DNA from: Eublepharis macularius
Lineage: Eukaryota; Chordata; Lepidosauria; Squamata; Eublepharidae
Reading direction: 5' to 3'
Length of the DNA stretch: 64,000 bases
Assembly: GCF_028583425.1 (NCBI RefSeq)
Contig: NC_072806.1
Location: forward strand, 30,364,001-30,428,000
The notes beneath the pieces are model-generated. The model worked only from the letters and a program-made list of their open reading frames with translations, did no database searches and was not told the DNA's origin. Shown one piece after another: positions 42,701-56,200 of this stretch. Made by a program: the position numbers and the translations under genes. Numbering within the stretch: position 1 is the stretch's first letter; the number at the start of each line of letters is the position of its first letter.

Positions 42701-45700
42701 AAGGTGGATTTTGACAATTGAAGGCGGTGCATGGGAGGAGAGACTTGAGGGAAAGCTGGAGCTGTCGGCTAGTCCCAGGTTTGAGTTATTTCAGAAAACC
42801 AACTATTAAGTGGTTTAGCCTGAGATATGACTACTAGAGTTGCTAACTGCCTAGAGGGAAAAAAAACCCTGTCCTTTAATACATGCTTAATGAGATATTA
42901 TTTCCCAGGCAATGTTACCTCCACCTGCTCATTCCCAGGCCTTTAGCCTCTATTAAAGAGACAGGAAAGACCATTTGGCAGCCCTAACATCTACACCAAT
43001 ATATGTACTCCATATATGAAAATTACTCTGATCTGGATAGCCCAGAAGAGCCTGATCTCGTCAGATCTCAGAAGCTAAGCAGAGTCAGCCTTGATTAGTA
43101 ATTGGATGGGAGACCTCCAATGAAGACCAGGGTTGCAGAGGCAGGCGATGGCAAACCACCTCTGTTAGGCTCTTGCCATGAAAACCCCACCAGGGGTTGC
43201 CATAAGTTAGCTATGACCTGAGGGCAAGATTTTTCATTCATTCTTATCAGGATTATGTTTAGGTTTTATTTTCACTGTTTATGTCCCTTATGTTCAACAC
43301 TGTTAATTTAAAGACAAGGGCATTACTCATAAAATAACATTTAATTGGTGAACAGGGTGGCTTATTTTGGGGAACTGTTGGTGTCTTTCAGCCAGAACCA
43401 CCAACATGGTTTAAACATGACATCAGTGGGACAGAAGAACTTATCCATGTGACTTCATACTAGGGTAGCCAAATTCCAGGTGGTGGCTGGAGATCTCCCC
43501 AAATTACAACGGGTCTCCAGGTCACAGATATCAGTTCCCCTGGGAAAAAATGGCTGCTTTGGAGAGTGGACAGTATGGAATTATGCCTCACAGAGGTCCC
43601 TCTGCTCCTTAAACCCTCACCTCTCCAAGCTCCACTCCTGAAATCTCCAGGAATTTCCTAGCTTGGAGCTGGCAACCCTGCTTTGTGCACACCTGGAATA
43701 TTGTTTAAACTGGGCTCCTGGACATTATGCTTGTAGCATCAATATGCCAGAAATCTATAGTCCAAGTTGGTGTTGTACTGGCATGCTAAAAATGTACACT
43801 TGGTACAAAATTGTACATTTAAATCAGGCCCAAGTAAGGGGCACGGAGGCAGTAGGTACACATTGTATAATACTTGGTATACCAGCATATAGATTACAGG
43901 AGGGGAAAATCCCATGTTGCTTTCCAGAGCAATTCAAGTTGTGCTAGGTAGTATCAGCATATCCTATTATATAAAAGGCAAGCCGTATGGGCGACGACTC
44001 ACATTTTATCCCTGTGTGCTCGCGCAGGAGCACCAGGGGCAAATCCACATTACTCATTCTAAGTCGCATGTTCCCCACATTCCCCACAAAATCCCGAGTG
44101 CCGGTCACATTACCTCATTAAACAGACGCATTTCATTCGCATTTCTCCCGAATATGTGGTCACAGGTTTTCAACAGGAGTTTCACGGTGGCCATGAACGG
44201 GCCAATGTGCAATTTATGCGGTTTTTTAAAAAACAACCCCCCTTCCTGTCTCTCCGGCCGTTCCGAGAGTTCCTATTGGCTGATTCAACTTGCAAGTGCT
44301 CCGTAGTCTGCAAAAGACTGTTTTTGACTTCATAGCATTGGATTTATTGATTATGCTGTTTCTGAATCAAATCTGGTAGTTTGAAAAATCATTTTGGTGT
44401 GAATCCATCCTCAGAACGGACTCGCGAAACTTCCTTTTTAACTGTTTTTTATTTTTTTATTTTATATTACTGTAATATCGAAATTACAAAATATCGAAAT
44501 AATGACACTCCAAGGAAGTGAAACTTCAGTAAAATTCAGGCACTGAACTGTCCTGAATAGGAAATGCCCACAAAAGCTTCCCACATGCTTCCAAATTTCC
44601 AAAAAAGAAATGGGAGAGAGCCATCAGTGCTGTCAGTGGGGGAAAGAGAGGCATCATTATCTTCAATGATGTTTCTTTATAAGGCAAGATCGAAATAAAG
44701 GAAAAGTGCGCTCAAAAAAATAAAAAAAAAATGGGCGGGAAAAAAAGGTCCCGCCCAAAAAAGCAGTTTTCGAGCAGCCGTGTGACCGGAGGGACACGCG
44801 AGAAAGATGGATTGGAAGCAGAAATGTGAACGAAGAGGAAAAAAATCACAGATTGGAGGTAAATGGAAGATATCCGATAAACATGTGGGTAATGGGTGAA
44901 TGTGGATTTGACCCAGGATAAAAACGGAGTTGTTAGCAATACGGCCTCTGGAGGCCACTGCCGCAGCGAGACAGCCAGGTGGGGTGACCTGTCGCTTTGG
45001 ACGCCACCACCATGGTGGGAAGGCCAGGCAGGGCAGCCTGTCCCTCCAGAGGGCACCACTGCGGTGAGTAAGCCGGGGAAGGCGGCCCATCCCTCCAGAG
45101 GGCGCTGCCACAGTGCATCCCTCCAGGTCCAAACGGGCCTGATTCAGTCTCAGTCTGGTCACTGTGGAGTGCAGGAGCGTTGCTAGAGTGGCATGATGAG
45201 TCCTGCTCCTGCACTCCTCAATGGCCTGATTTTCGCCCATTTGAGGCTGAATTGGGCCCGTGTGGAGCCAAAACTGGCCCACTGTAGAGCACAGGCGCAC
45301 AGGTGACTGTTGCACTGCCCCGGCAGCGTTTCTGCACTCGGTTCTCTAGAGCCCATATTTTAAAAAATGGCCTCTGTTGCTAATATGTCATATAAGTGGT
45401 GGGAATGGTTGTATTACATTACATGCATATGAAGGAAAAGATGTAACAAGTAACTTGGCACATTATTAGGTTTTTTTTAAAAAGTCTCCTCAATTGCTCC
45501 GTTAAGAGTTAAGTCTCCTTGATTGCTCTGTTTTGCTCAGTCTATCCTGTGTCACAAGCAACTGAGAAAATGTAGTACAATGCCGGGTGTTAGCCCTACA
45601 TCAGATGCTGGAGATGCGCATTTCTTGTGCTTACCCTTGTTTCCTCAGGCAACACAGCACTGCACATTGCCATTGAGAAGAGATGTTTAGATTTAGTCAA

Positions 45701-48700
45701 GCTCCTGGTCGAGAACGGTGCTAATGTCTGCGCCAGGGCCACCGGAGAGTTCTTCCAGAACAAGAGGAAAGGGGCGTGCTTCTATTTTGGTACGTTGGTA
45801 ACATAAATCCAGGATTGGTTTTAAGGAGGGGAGGGGTCTTTGTTTGCTGTTTAAGGGGACCCCTGAATAGGGGAGATACAAATAGGCTCTTTTCATTCTT
45901 ATTGGTGCTCATATATTGTGAACTTTTTTGTTTTCCCATTTTCATTGCCGATACTCCTCATTTGTTTCTTTCCATTATGGCATTTTTTTATGCAGTTGCC
46001 ATCAAAACAGACATTCCTTTTAACAATATTTCTATAGAATTTCCTTTGTTGGGGGAAGAACCCATGTCAGAAACTGCCTGGACATTTTTTTAGTAGTATT
46101 TTATTGTATTAAAACAGAAAAGGGAATACAGAAAAAAAGAGGAACAAAGGAAGGGGACAAGAAAAACGAATACAAACCTGTGTGCTACAATGATGATCAA
46201 AGTACTGAATACAAAAATCACAACCTTTAAAAATATTAGAATAATATTTGAGACTATTTAAGTTATATTTTTTCAGACGACACGTGCAGAATTCAAACTT
46301 ATTTCTACTTCTTATCTTTAAAAAAAGAAAAACTCATTATTACCCTATCTTATCATTATCTTTTACTTATATATTTCTCAACAATAACAGTGCTGACTTT
46401 TTAACAATATTTCAATGTTATCCATCACACATTCTATTCTATCAGTTATCTTAATGCAACTAATTATCGTAACCTTTAAAAATGTTAGAATAATACTGAG
46501 ATTATTTAAGGTATATATTTTCAAATAAACAACACGTGCAGAATTACTGCCTGGACATTTTGAATCTAAAGAGGTTAACAACAACATCAACATCATTCCA
46601 TTTATATACCTCCCTTCAGGATGACGTAACACCCACTCAGAGTGGTTTACAAAGTATGTTATTATTATCCCCACAACAAAACACCCTGTGAGTTGGGTGG
46701 GGCTGAGAGAGCTAGAAGCTGTGACTGACCCAAGGTCACCCAGCTGGCTTCAAATGGAGGAGCCGGGAATCAAACCCAGTTCTCCAGGTTAGAGTCCTGT
46801 GCTCTTAACCACTACACCAAACTGGCTCTCCTGTGGCCAAGAACTCTGGCTGAGAACCAAGCTACAAGTGACGAATTACTCTTGCCTGGCAAGTGAACGG
46901 ACTCCTGTGTATTCCTCCCTGTTCACTTGCCATTCACTTGTGCTCCACTTGATCAAGTGGAGCGCAAGTGAATGGCAAGTGAACAGGGAGGAATACACGG
47001 GAGTCCATTCACTTGCCAGGCAAGTGTATTTCGTCACTTGTAGCTTGGCCCTGAGTTCTCGGCGGGCCAAGAACTCTGGCAGCGTTCCTGTTCTGCAGCT
47101 GCTTCTACTCCAAGGCTAATGTTGATTTCTCTTCTGGCCTTCAGGTGAGCTCCCCCTGTCCTTGGCTGCTTGCACCAATCAGATTGAAGTGGTGAAGTAC
47201 CTTCTGGACAACCCTTACCAGAAGGCCAGCCTGACAGAAAAAGATTCTTTGGGCAACACAGTCCTCCATGCGTTAGTGATGGTGGCCAATGATACAGAGA
47301 AGAATACAGAGGTCGTCATCAGGATGTATGATGAGATCCTGGTGGAAGGTTCCAAGCTTGACCGACTACTGAGACTGGAGGAAATAGAGAACCACCAAGG
47401 GTTAACTCCTTTGAAACTGGCTGCCAAGATTGGCAAAGTAGAGGTACACCAATGCGTTCCCTTGAATGTGATCTTTTCCCAATGGGTGATTTTAACTGGA
47501 GTTAGAGTCTCTCTCCATGAGACATCTTACACAGGGATGCTCAAGTGTAGGGAGACGCAATGTTAGTCGGGAAGCATAGTTTAAAAAGACAGCTGAAGTC
47601 TCTGTCAATTTCACCTCTCTACACAAGAGTAGTTTAAAAAGACAGAGCTGCAGAGATTGCTCCTCAGAGGGTTTGTTAATTTCATCTTTGCCTTCAGGAA
47701 ACGGAAGTGAAATTGACAGAACCTTCAGGGAGGGGATGATGAAGTTAACAAACCCTCTGAGGAGTGATCTCCACCAGCTCTGCCTTTTTAAACTACCCTC
47801 CTGTAGAGAGGTGAAATTTTTAAACTATAATTCTTGGCTAACATTGCATCTCCCTACACTTGAGCATCCCCGTGTAAGATGTCTCACGTAGAAAGACTCT
47901 TAATTTTAAGGTTGTTGGTTTTCATATAGGTTTTATTGCTAGTCTTGGGGTCTGATTTTTTGGTACTTTTTATGTTTTAAAAATCTTTTTAACTATCATA
48001 GATTGACAGCTACTCTGGGATTGCTATTGATGAATAACTCATCAGCAGATGGTAATTTTCAACTAGTAAATGATGGCATTAGCCATTCAAAAACTGGGGG
48101 AGGGAGCTGAGGGAAATGTGACTGGCCTAAGGCCACCCGAAAGTCACCCAGAGTTAAAATACAAACTGGACACTTCTTCGTTTGTAGCCAAGTCCCAAAC
48201 TACACTAGGGCCAATCTCCAGGTTGGAAGACAAAGTCCAAGGAGATCATTCCTGTCTTTCACAGATTTTCAAGCACATTCTTCAACGAGAGATCAAAGAT
48301 CCCGAGTTCCAGCACCTGTCACGCAAGTTCACCGAATGGACTTATGGGCCGGTCCACGTTTCTCTGTATGACTTGTCCTCCATTGATAGCTATGAGAAAA
48401 ACTCTGTGTTAGAAATCCTGGCCTACAGCAGTGATACTCCGGTGAGTTGGAAACAGGGATGTTCCCATATGCCCTTTTTATTTCTTTCTGTTTTTGCACG
48501 TTGTCTTTTTAATTTCATTCATTTTTGTTGTTGGTGTCACCGATTTGTCTTTTTCACACCGTTTTTAATGCCGTTTGTACATGATGGATACAAATATAGT
48601 GAAATATTGAATGGGCAAAAATACTCACTGGTTTAATTCACATGATCAGCAAGCAAGATCAAGTCAGAGGGTTTGGAGTCTAAATGGTGGGACTGCAAAG

Positions 48701-51700
48701 ATTGATAGCAACCCTATATGAAAACAGAACAATTAATTCTACTTCAAAATAGTTCCTCCGTGAGAGGGACGTGATTAGCGTTGCATGATTGGATGGTGAC
48801 TAATCAAAACCTGAACTGAATACACGCTATTTTTTAATATTATTATAGCTAATCCAAATTAGAATATTGATGACAGCTGTAATATTAGATAATATCTATA
48901 TCTATAGCTGTTCTAATGAGCGGTTCTGTAGACCTAAAGAAGGGTTGTTTTCATGTCTTTAAAATATTGTGATACTCACAGAAGGCTGCCAGCTTCCTCT
49001 GCGATTTTTGATGCCATCCGTTTACAAAATGGAGGCAGGCAGTGATGGTGGCGCTTTCGTTGCTGCCTGCCTTCGTTTTGTAAAAGATGGCATCAAAAAT
49101 CGTGCGAGGAAGCCAGCAGCCTTCTGTGAGTATTGCACTATTTTAGAGCTAAGCTACAAGAGACAAATTACATGAGGCCGAGCACATGAAGGGAGTAGCA
49201 ATGTTAGCCGGGAAGCTGAGTTTTAAAAGAGATTGGAAGGCTTTGTCAATTTCCCCTCTCTACAGAGCCAGGGAGATCGCTGCTCAGAGGGTTTGTTAAT
49301 TTCCTCTTTGTCTCCTGAAGGCTCTGTCAGTTTCACCTTCCCTTCTAGGAGGTGAAGAGGAAATAAACCTCTAAGCAGCCATCTCCCTGGCCCTGAAGAG
49401 AGGGGAAATTATCAAAGCCTTCTGATCTCTTTTAAAACTCAGCTTCCAGGCTAACATTGCGACTCCCTTCACGTGCTCCTTGTGTAATTTGTTTCTTGTA
49501 GCTTTGCTCTTAAAGATGTGTGAAAATGGCCACGGTTGGGGAGCAAGGAAGGGAAACAGGGAAAATGAGGTTATGACTCAAGAAGTATTTAACTTGTAGG
49601 AACATTTGCTAACTTATCAGAGTTACACAAAGATCTTGCCACCAGAGAGGATTGTGCTGATAATCTGTGTTGTTCATATCCATCACTCACTTAGGATGGA
49701 GGTTGTTGATGGAATTCTATGTAAAAATGCAATTGCTCCTTTTTGCTTGCTGTTCTGCTAAGCACAGAGGCAAATGTTTCACTCATACGCACTGGTGTAG
49801 AGGCCGACAACCCCACAAACTGAACAGATGGAAGCACACACCACATCCTTTCTCCACCATCACCTGACAGGTAGAGGCAGCATATGCCGCTAGCCAGACA
49901 GAGGCAAAAGTGCACTGGGAGATACTGGCACAGAGGCAGGCAGGGCTGTAGTGGGAGGGAATGGAAGCCAATGGCCCACGTATCCCCACCCCCAGCACTG
50001 TCTACTATGTCATATTAATGGGTGTGTACGCAATTAGTAGCACTGACAGAGAGAAATAGATGCAAGAAAACGATGAGTATGGATCAGAGATCTCTCTATG
50101 TCTTGAATTTCATTTTAAAGAAGCTACTCTACTACCCTGAAAGAAATGCCTTCCCCCTTGCTATTAGCTCTGAAAGGGGGGGACAGGCAAGAAAGTAGGG
50201 GAGTGCTGGTGAGGGGACCTAAAATTGTTCTGTAGAAGACCATTGAACAAGAATTCGGGATATATAAAAAAAGCGATCCAGAGAAGTTAGCCGTGTTAGT
50301 CGTAAAATAGTTAGTCGTCTAGTCATAAAATAGTAAAGAGTCCAGTAGTACCTTAAGACTAACCAAATTTATTGTAGCATAAGCTTTTGAAAACCACAGC
50401 TCTCTTCATCAGATGCATCGTCAGCTTTCGAGAACCACAGCTCTCTTCATCAGATGCATAAATGAAGTGCTAGCTCCCAGGATTCTCCGGAAGAAACCGA
50501 GCAAGCTGTGCCAATTTGTATGGCCCTCTGTGTGTGCCCTAAGAAGAGAAGCTTAATGGTGTATATTGTTACCCATGTGCTGTTTTTCTTTCTCATGAAC
50601 ACAGAATCGGTACAAAATGGTGGTTTTGGAACCGTTGAACAAACTGCTGCAGTGCAAATGGGACTCCTTTGCTGCCAGGAGGTTTCAACTAAGCTTACTG
50701 TTGTATATGATCTTCATGGCAATCTTCACAGCCGTTGCTTACTACCATCCTCAGGTTAGGAAGGTGCAACTTATTTAATTAATATTTATATTCTGCTTTT
50801 CTCTCTACCGGGGACCCAAAGTGGCTTATCACATCCTCCTCCTTTCCTCCAGGCTATCACAGCAATATCCCTCTGAAGTAGGTTGGGCTGAATGAGAGCG
50901 GGACCACAAGTGACGCCTGACACAGGTTGGACACTAGTCAGCTTCCCTCAAGTGTTGATGGGAAATGTAGGCATCCTGGTCTTGCAGCTTGACTCTCTGA
51001 CTGCTGTCCAATGGACTTTTCAACTGTCACTTGTCCAACATTCCGCCAAGCTGCCTACATTTCCCATCAAAACTTGAGGGAAGCTGGCAAGTGTCCAACC
51101 TGTGTCAGGCGTCACTTGTGGTCCCGCTCTGAGAGACTGTGATGGCCCAAGGTCGCCCATGATAATAATAATATTTGATTTATATACTGCCCTTCAGGAC
51201 AACTTAATGCCCACTCAAAGTGGTTTACATTATTATTATCCCCTCAACAAACACCCTGTGAGGTGGGTGAGGCTGAGAGAGCTCCGAGAAGCTGTGACTG
51301 ACCCAAGGTCGCCCAGCTGGCTTCAAGTGGAGGAGTGGGGAATCAAACCTGGTTCTCTAGATTAGAGTCCCACTGCTCCTACTGGCTCACCCATTGAACT
51401 TCCATAGCAGAGTAAGAATTCAAATCCAGTTGTCCCAGGTCCTGAATCAACACTCTACTCCCTATACCATAGCTTAGGGGCATATATATGTGCGAGTGTG
51501 TGGTAATTGTTACGCTTTATGAACAATTAGGGATGTTTGTGATCACACTGTTTCAAATGGGTTCTTCCTGCTCGAGCCAAAATGTCAATCATCAGCTATG
51601 TATAAATGGCATTTAATATATAAATTATATTAAAGTGATGCTGTAATACCATAAAGAAACAAAGGAATCAGGAATGCCACCAACAAGAATGTGAGAAATT

Positions 51701-53163
51701 AGAAGACTCAAAATGACAATGTACAAAAAAGGGGGGGAAAGTCAGATTCATATATTTGTGACATTAAAGTCTCCATATGCATTAGATGATATGTTAATTG
51801 TGTCTTCTGGGCAGACCTGCTCTCTCTGCACAGCCCTTCTCTACTCGTTTTTTTAAAAACTTTTTATTTTGAAGCTTTTTTGTTTCATAGAAAGTTAAAT
51901 ACAACATTTCAAACCCAACTTCACAATATAATAAGAAAGTCAAAATAAATGAAACAAATATATGCACAGGTAGAAGTGATTATAGGATATACATTATTGA
52001 CGTGTCTGCAAACCAAGGCCTTCTCTGCTAGTTAAAGCACATGGGATGCAAAGGAAGAGATAAAGAGGGTCCTCTCTCTGTACACTGGAGGTGACCCCAC
52101 CCCTGGTTTTAAAAGTCAGTATTGGGTCACATGAGAAATGCAAGGTAGGTTGAGGCATTCTATGGTATCATCTAATCAGCCCAGTAGTTTCTGTTCTGCC
52201 GGATAGTGGCTGTTCAAAGGCACCAGTCTCTCCCAGTTCCTCTGACTGGCAGCTTTTAACCAATGATGCTGGAATCTTGGGTCTTTTGCCTTGGGGTTCT
52301 GGGAAAATAAATTGGTCTAAGTAAGACATAGGAACAGCAGAACACATCTGTATGCTTCAGGCAGACATATCTATATGCTTAACACACTCCATTTAGGTAA
52401 AACCTGTCATGACACCTGGGAACTATTTTCATTGCTGTCCAGTTGTCCAGTCTTTTGGGGAACAGATCATCTTTCAGGCATTCAAAATTATAGGACACAA
52501 GGTTCCATTACAGCCAGAGATTATTCTACTAGGTTTATGGGAGAATGAATCAATCCCTAGTATTTAGGAAATACCTATTTTTTTTCCTTTTAACTGCGGC
52601 CAAATCATTAATTGCATCTTCCCTCCTGTAACGATATGGTATAAGAAGGTGTGGGATTTTCTTGTCAGGGAAAAACTTGCTGACCGTCTTCATTCAATAG
52701 ATAACCCCAATTTTCAATCTTCTTTTGTAAGCATCTAGCTCCCGTTCATAGAGTTCTCTGCTGCTTCAGATCAATCTCAACTACCTAATGTAATGATTTG
52801 TAATATCCTGGCTACCCTTTGACATATATATGACTAGAAAGCCTTCTTCAAATTCAGTACTCTCAGTGCTGACAATATTAACTGTTGATATCGTTGAAAT
52901 TTCTTATTACAGCGTCTGTATTCTATGTTTGTTTATTATTCGTAGTGTTATTTGTTATTACTCTTTTAAAAATAATAGTTTTTTAAAAAATAAATTAAGT
53001 TGACAATGGTAAAGTTTGGAGGCGAGCCCAGGCCAGCCTGCCGATATTTTGTGTCACCATATTTTCTTCTTGGTTCACCCTCCTTCCTGGGAAGAGAGGA
53101 CGAGGCCAACATCCTGAGATATACTCAGACTGCTTTTGTAAACAATGCTACCAAGTGCAAACA

Positions 53164-53235
<72 letters not shown>

Positions 53236-56200
53236 CTATATATATTGCATATATTGCAGCAATGTGCAGAGAGAGTCTGGCTGTTTTTCATCGGTGTTGG
53301 TTTTCTACCTCCCTCCACAGCCTGTGCTTCAAGAGCAGTATACTCCAGGAGATACGTTGAGGGTAATTGGCCAGACCATTGTCTTAGTGGGTAACATTTA
53401 TCTTCTCGTAGCTCAGGTAAGAACGCACCTTCTCTCCCTACTTCTGATGCAGTTGGCCCTATTGCTGTGCTGTGAATTGGCCCTTCACCCTGTCCTTCTA
53501 ACATACTGGTGGTAGACTTAGCTGACTTACGACGACCCCTGCTGGGGTTTGCAAGGCATTTCCTTCATCTTCCTGACCTTCTAACAGACTATCTCTGTTC
53601 ATTTGTTTAGACTCTTTTCTTATGGAGGAGGCGCCTGTCCTTGAAAAGTCTGCTCTCCGATGACTGTATTCAGGTTTTCTTGTACGTTGGGACTGGGGAT
53701 GAGTGGGGAGGGAAACAGACAGTCCTGGAAGTTATCTTTTTGGTCAAAGTAGGAACCAATCAGGTTAGAGGTAGAGGCAGGGAATTTTTGGGGTGCCCAC
53801 AGAATACTTTTGAGGGTAGGAGGAGATTCCAGTCCAGTAACACCCAGGGCTTTTTTTCTGGGAAAAGAGGTGGTGGAACTCAGTGGTGGAACGCAGGACC
53901 GCACAATGACATCACTTTGCATCAGCTGGAACGAGGGGGGAGTTTTTTAAAGTTTAAATCGCCATTAGCAAAAATGGTCACATGGCCGGTGGTCCCGCCC
54001 CCTGATCTCCAGACAGAGGAGAGTTTAGATTGCCACTGGCGTGGAGGGCAATCTAAACTCCCCTCTGTCGGGAGATCAAGGGGCGGGGCCAACGGCCATG
54101 TGACCATTTTCAAGAGGTGCCAGAACTCCGTTCCACCATGTTCCAGCTGAAAAAAAGCCCTAGTAACACCTTAAAGACCAACAAGTTTTCAAGGGTATAA
54201 CTTTGGGGGTAGGAGTCAGCAGGTCATTCCTGTCTTGCTTTGTAAGCTCCACAATAACTTTCTTGTGCCTGTGTCTCAAAACTCAGCAAAATATACAAAG
54301 AAATGGGTCTGGGCTTAGCAACTATAAGACTAAAAAGAGTCCAGTAGCACCTTTAAGACTAACCAATTTTATTATAGCATAAGCTTTCGAGAATCAAGTT
54401 CTCTTCATCAGATGCCTGATCAAAACTGGGCAGATACAGAAGAGGAGGGGGAAAGAGAGAGAAAAGGGAGGGGTCATAAATCACAAGAAGGCAGAATGCA
54501 ATTAGCATAGAGGCAATCAAAACATTCCTTTGCTTGGAAATGTAAACATCTCCTTTTGGTGTGCAGTCAGTTTGTAGCAGTGAAGGTGTCCAATTCCTAT
54601 GTAGTATAAGCCTTCGGTAACCACAGCTCTCCCTGCCAGTTGCATCTGACAAAGAGAACTGTGGTCCCCGAAAGCCCACACCAGGCGTCACTGGGCTCCC
54701 CCAGATCACGCCTCTGTAAAGAGAATCTGTTACCTGTGGTAATGTGATAACCATTCATAGTCTCTATTCAGTCCCCGCTTGACAGAGTCAAATTTGCATA
54801 TGAATTCCAATTCAGCAGCCTCCCGTTGGATTTTGTTTTTGAAAGGTTTCTGTTGAACCACAGCGACCTTTAAGTCTTTGGTGGAATGTCCTGGTAGATT
54901 GAAGTGTTCTCCCACTGGTTTTTGGATGTTTCCATTTTCTAATGTCAGATTTGTGTCCATTTATTCTTTTGCGTAGAGGTTGGCTGGTTTGTCCAATGTA
55001 CAGAGCAGAAGGACATTGTTGGCACATGAGGGCATATATCAGATTGGAGGATGAGCAGCTGTAAGAGCCAGAGACAGTGTAGTTGATGCCATTGGGTCCT
55101 GTAATTGTATTCCCTGGGTAGATATAGGGGCAGAGCTGGCATAAGACTGTTAGCTTAAATCAACAGAACGGCAATATTGTTTTTATTGCACACTATTGTT
55201 TTAATTTGGGGTGAGATGGAACAGGAAACTATAGGCCTCCATGGCAAGATAGGCATGCTTCCTCTAGGCCTGCGGAAGAGTGCCTCTCTAGCTTTCTTGG
55301 GAAACTCTGGTACCCTCCTGTATGGTATGTTATGCTTTCTTCCTCCTGGTCTTTTGCAGGTTGGTGCAGTCGCTCATGTTCTTGTTTTCAGTGCCTATGT
55401 ATTATATGGGGCTGGAAGAACATATGCCTTTCATGGTTTTCTCCCTGCTGCTGGGCTGGATGAACATGCTGTATTACACCCGAGGATTCCGCCTGACGGG
55501 GATATACAGCGTCATGATACAGAAGGTTGGTGTGAAACCCCCCCAGCCTCCTTTAATCAAAGTGCTTCCTGTTTTATATGGGGAGGGAACTCCCACTGTG
55601 GAAGTACCCTTTGTCTATAAAATGCAAACTGCAGGCTTGTACAGCCTCTGTTTTCATTGGAGCCATGTGGAGAACAGAGAGGGAATTTAATCCTTCAACC
55701 TACACTCCCTTTCCCCAATCAAAGTCAGCTTCCTTGTCCAGCTATTAGAATTTTAAAGGGGAAAAAACATGTCCTTTAAACCTACCTCTTTCCCCCTTTA
55801 AAATGCTATTAACAACGCGTGGTGAGCCCAATTTCGGTTAGCCAATCCAAGTGGAGGTTCGAAAGTGAAACCACTTCTTTCTAGCTCCAGTATAAATGTG
55901 AGGCCACAGAAGTCAGCATGTTAAAGGCAGCAGCAACCTTTATTGGCATTACATCCATGTTAACAAAAACACTCGACGCAACCAGAACTCAGTCTACAAA
56001 TACACAACTCGCCTCATAGATGCAAGATACAAAAATTTAGCTACAGTTTCGATATCTTTTTGGTTCTGATTAGCCAATAGGAAGATAACTTTACATTTAT
56101 CAGATTTTCCAATTTGCTCTCTCAACAGCGGGTCAATGAGTGTGGGACGTATATGACAGTAATAAGTACAATACAAAAAGACATGTTCCAGGGTTTCTAT

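Larger units (their letters stand above)
50772..51475 (-). repeat. tRNA-derived SINE (type 2) with two nested insertions
   Basis: Pieces 50772-50895, 51130-51158 and 51386-51475 form one reverse SINE-2. It is interrupted by the Harbinger-like element 50896-51129 and a reverse SINE-1 at 51159-51385. Confidence 0.75.

Noticed and set aside
43030..43228. 5S rRNA gene
   Set aside because: Internal-promoter words are present but it is followed by a SINE body and is repeated in diverged form.
53000..53515. 171-codon frame with a poly-IY stretch
   Set aside because: Read through the (AT)n microsatellite; only 53321-53416 is TRPV2 exon 8.
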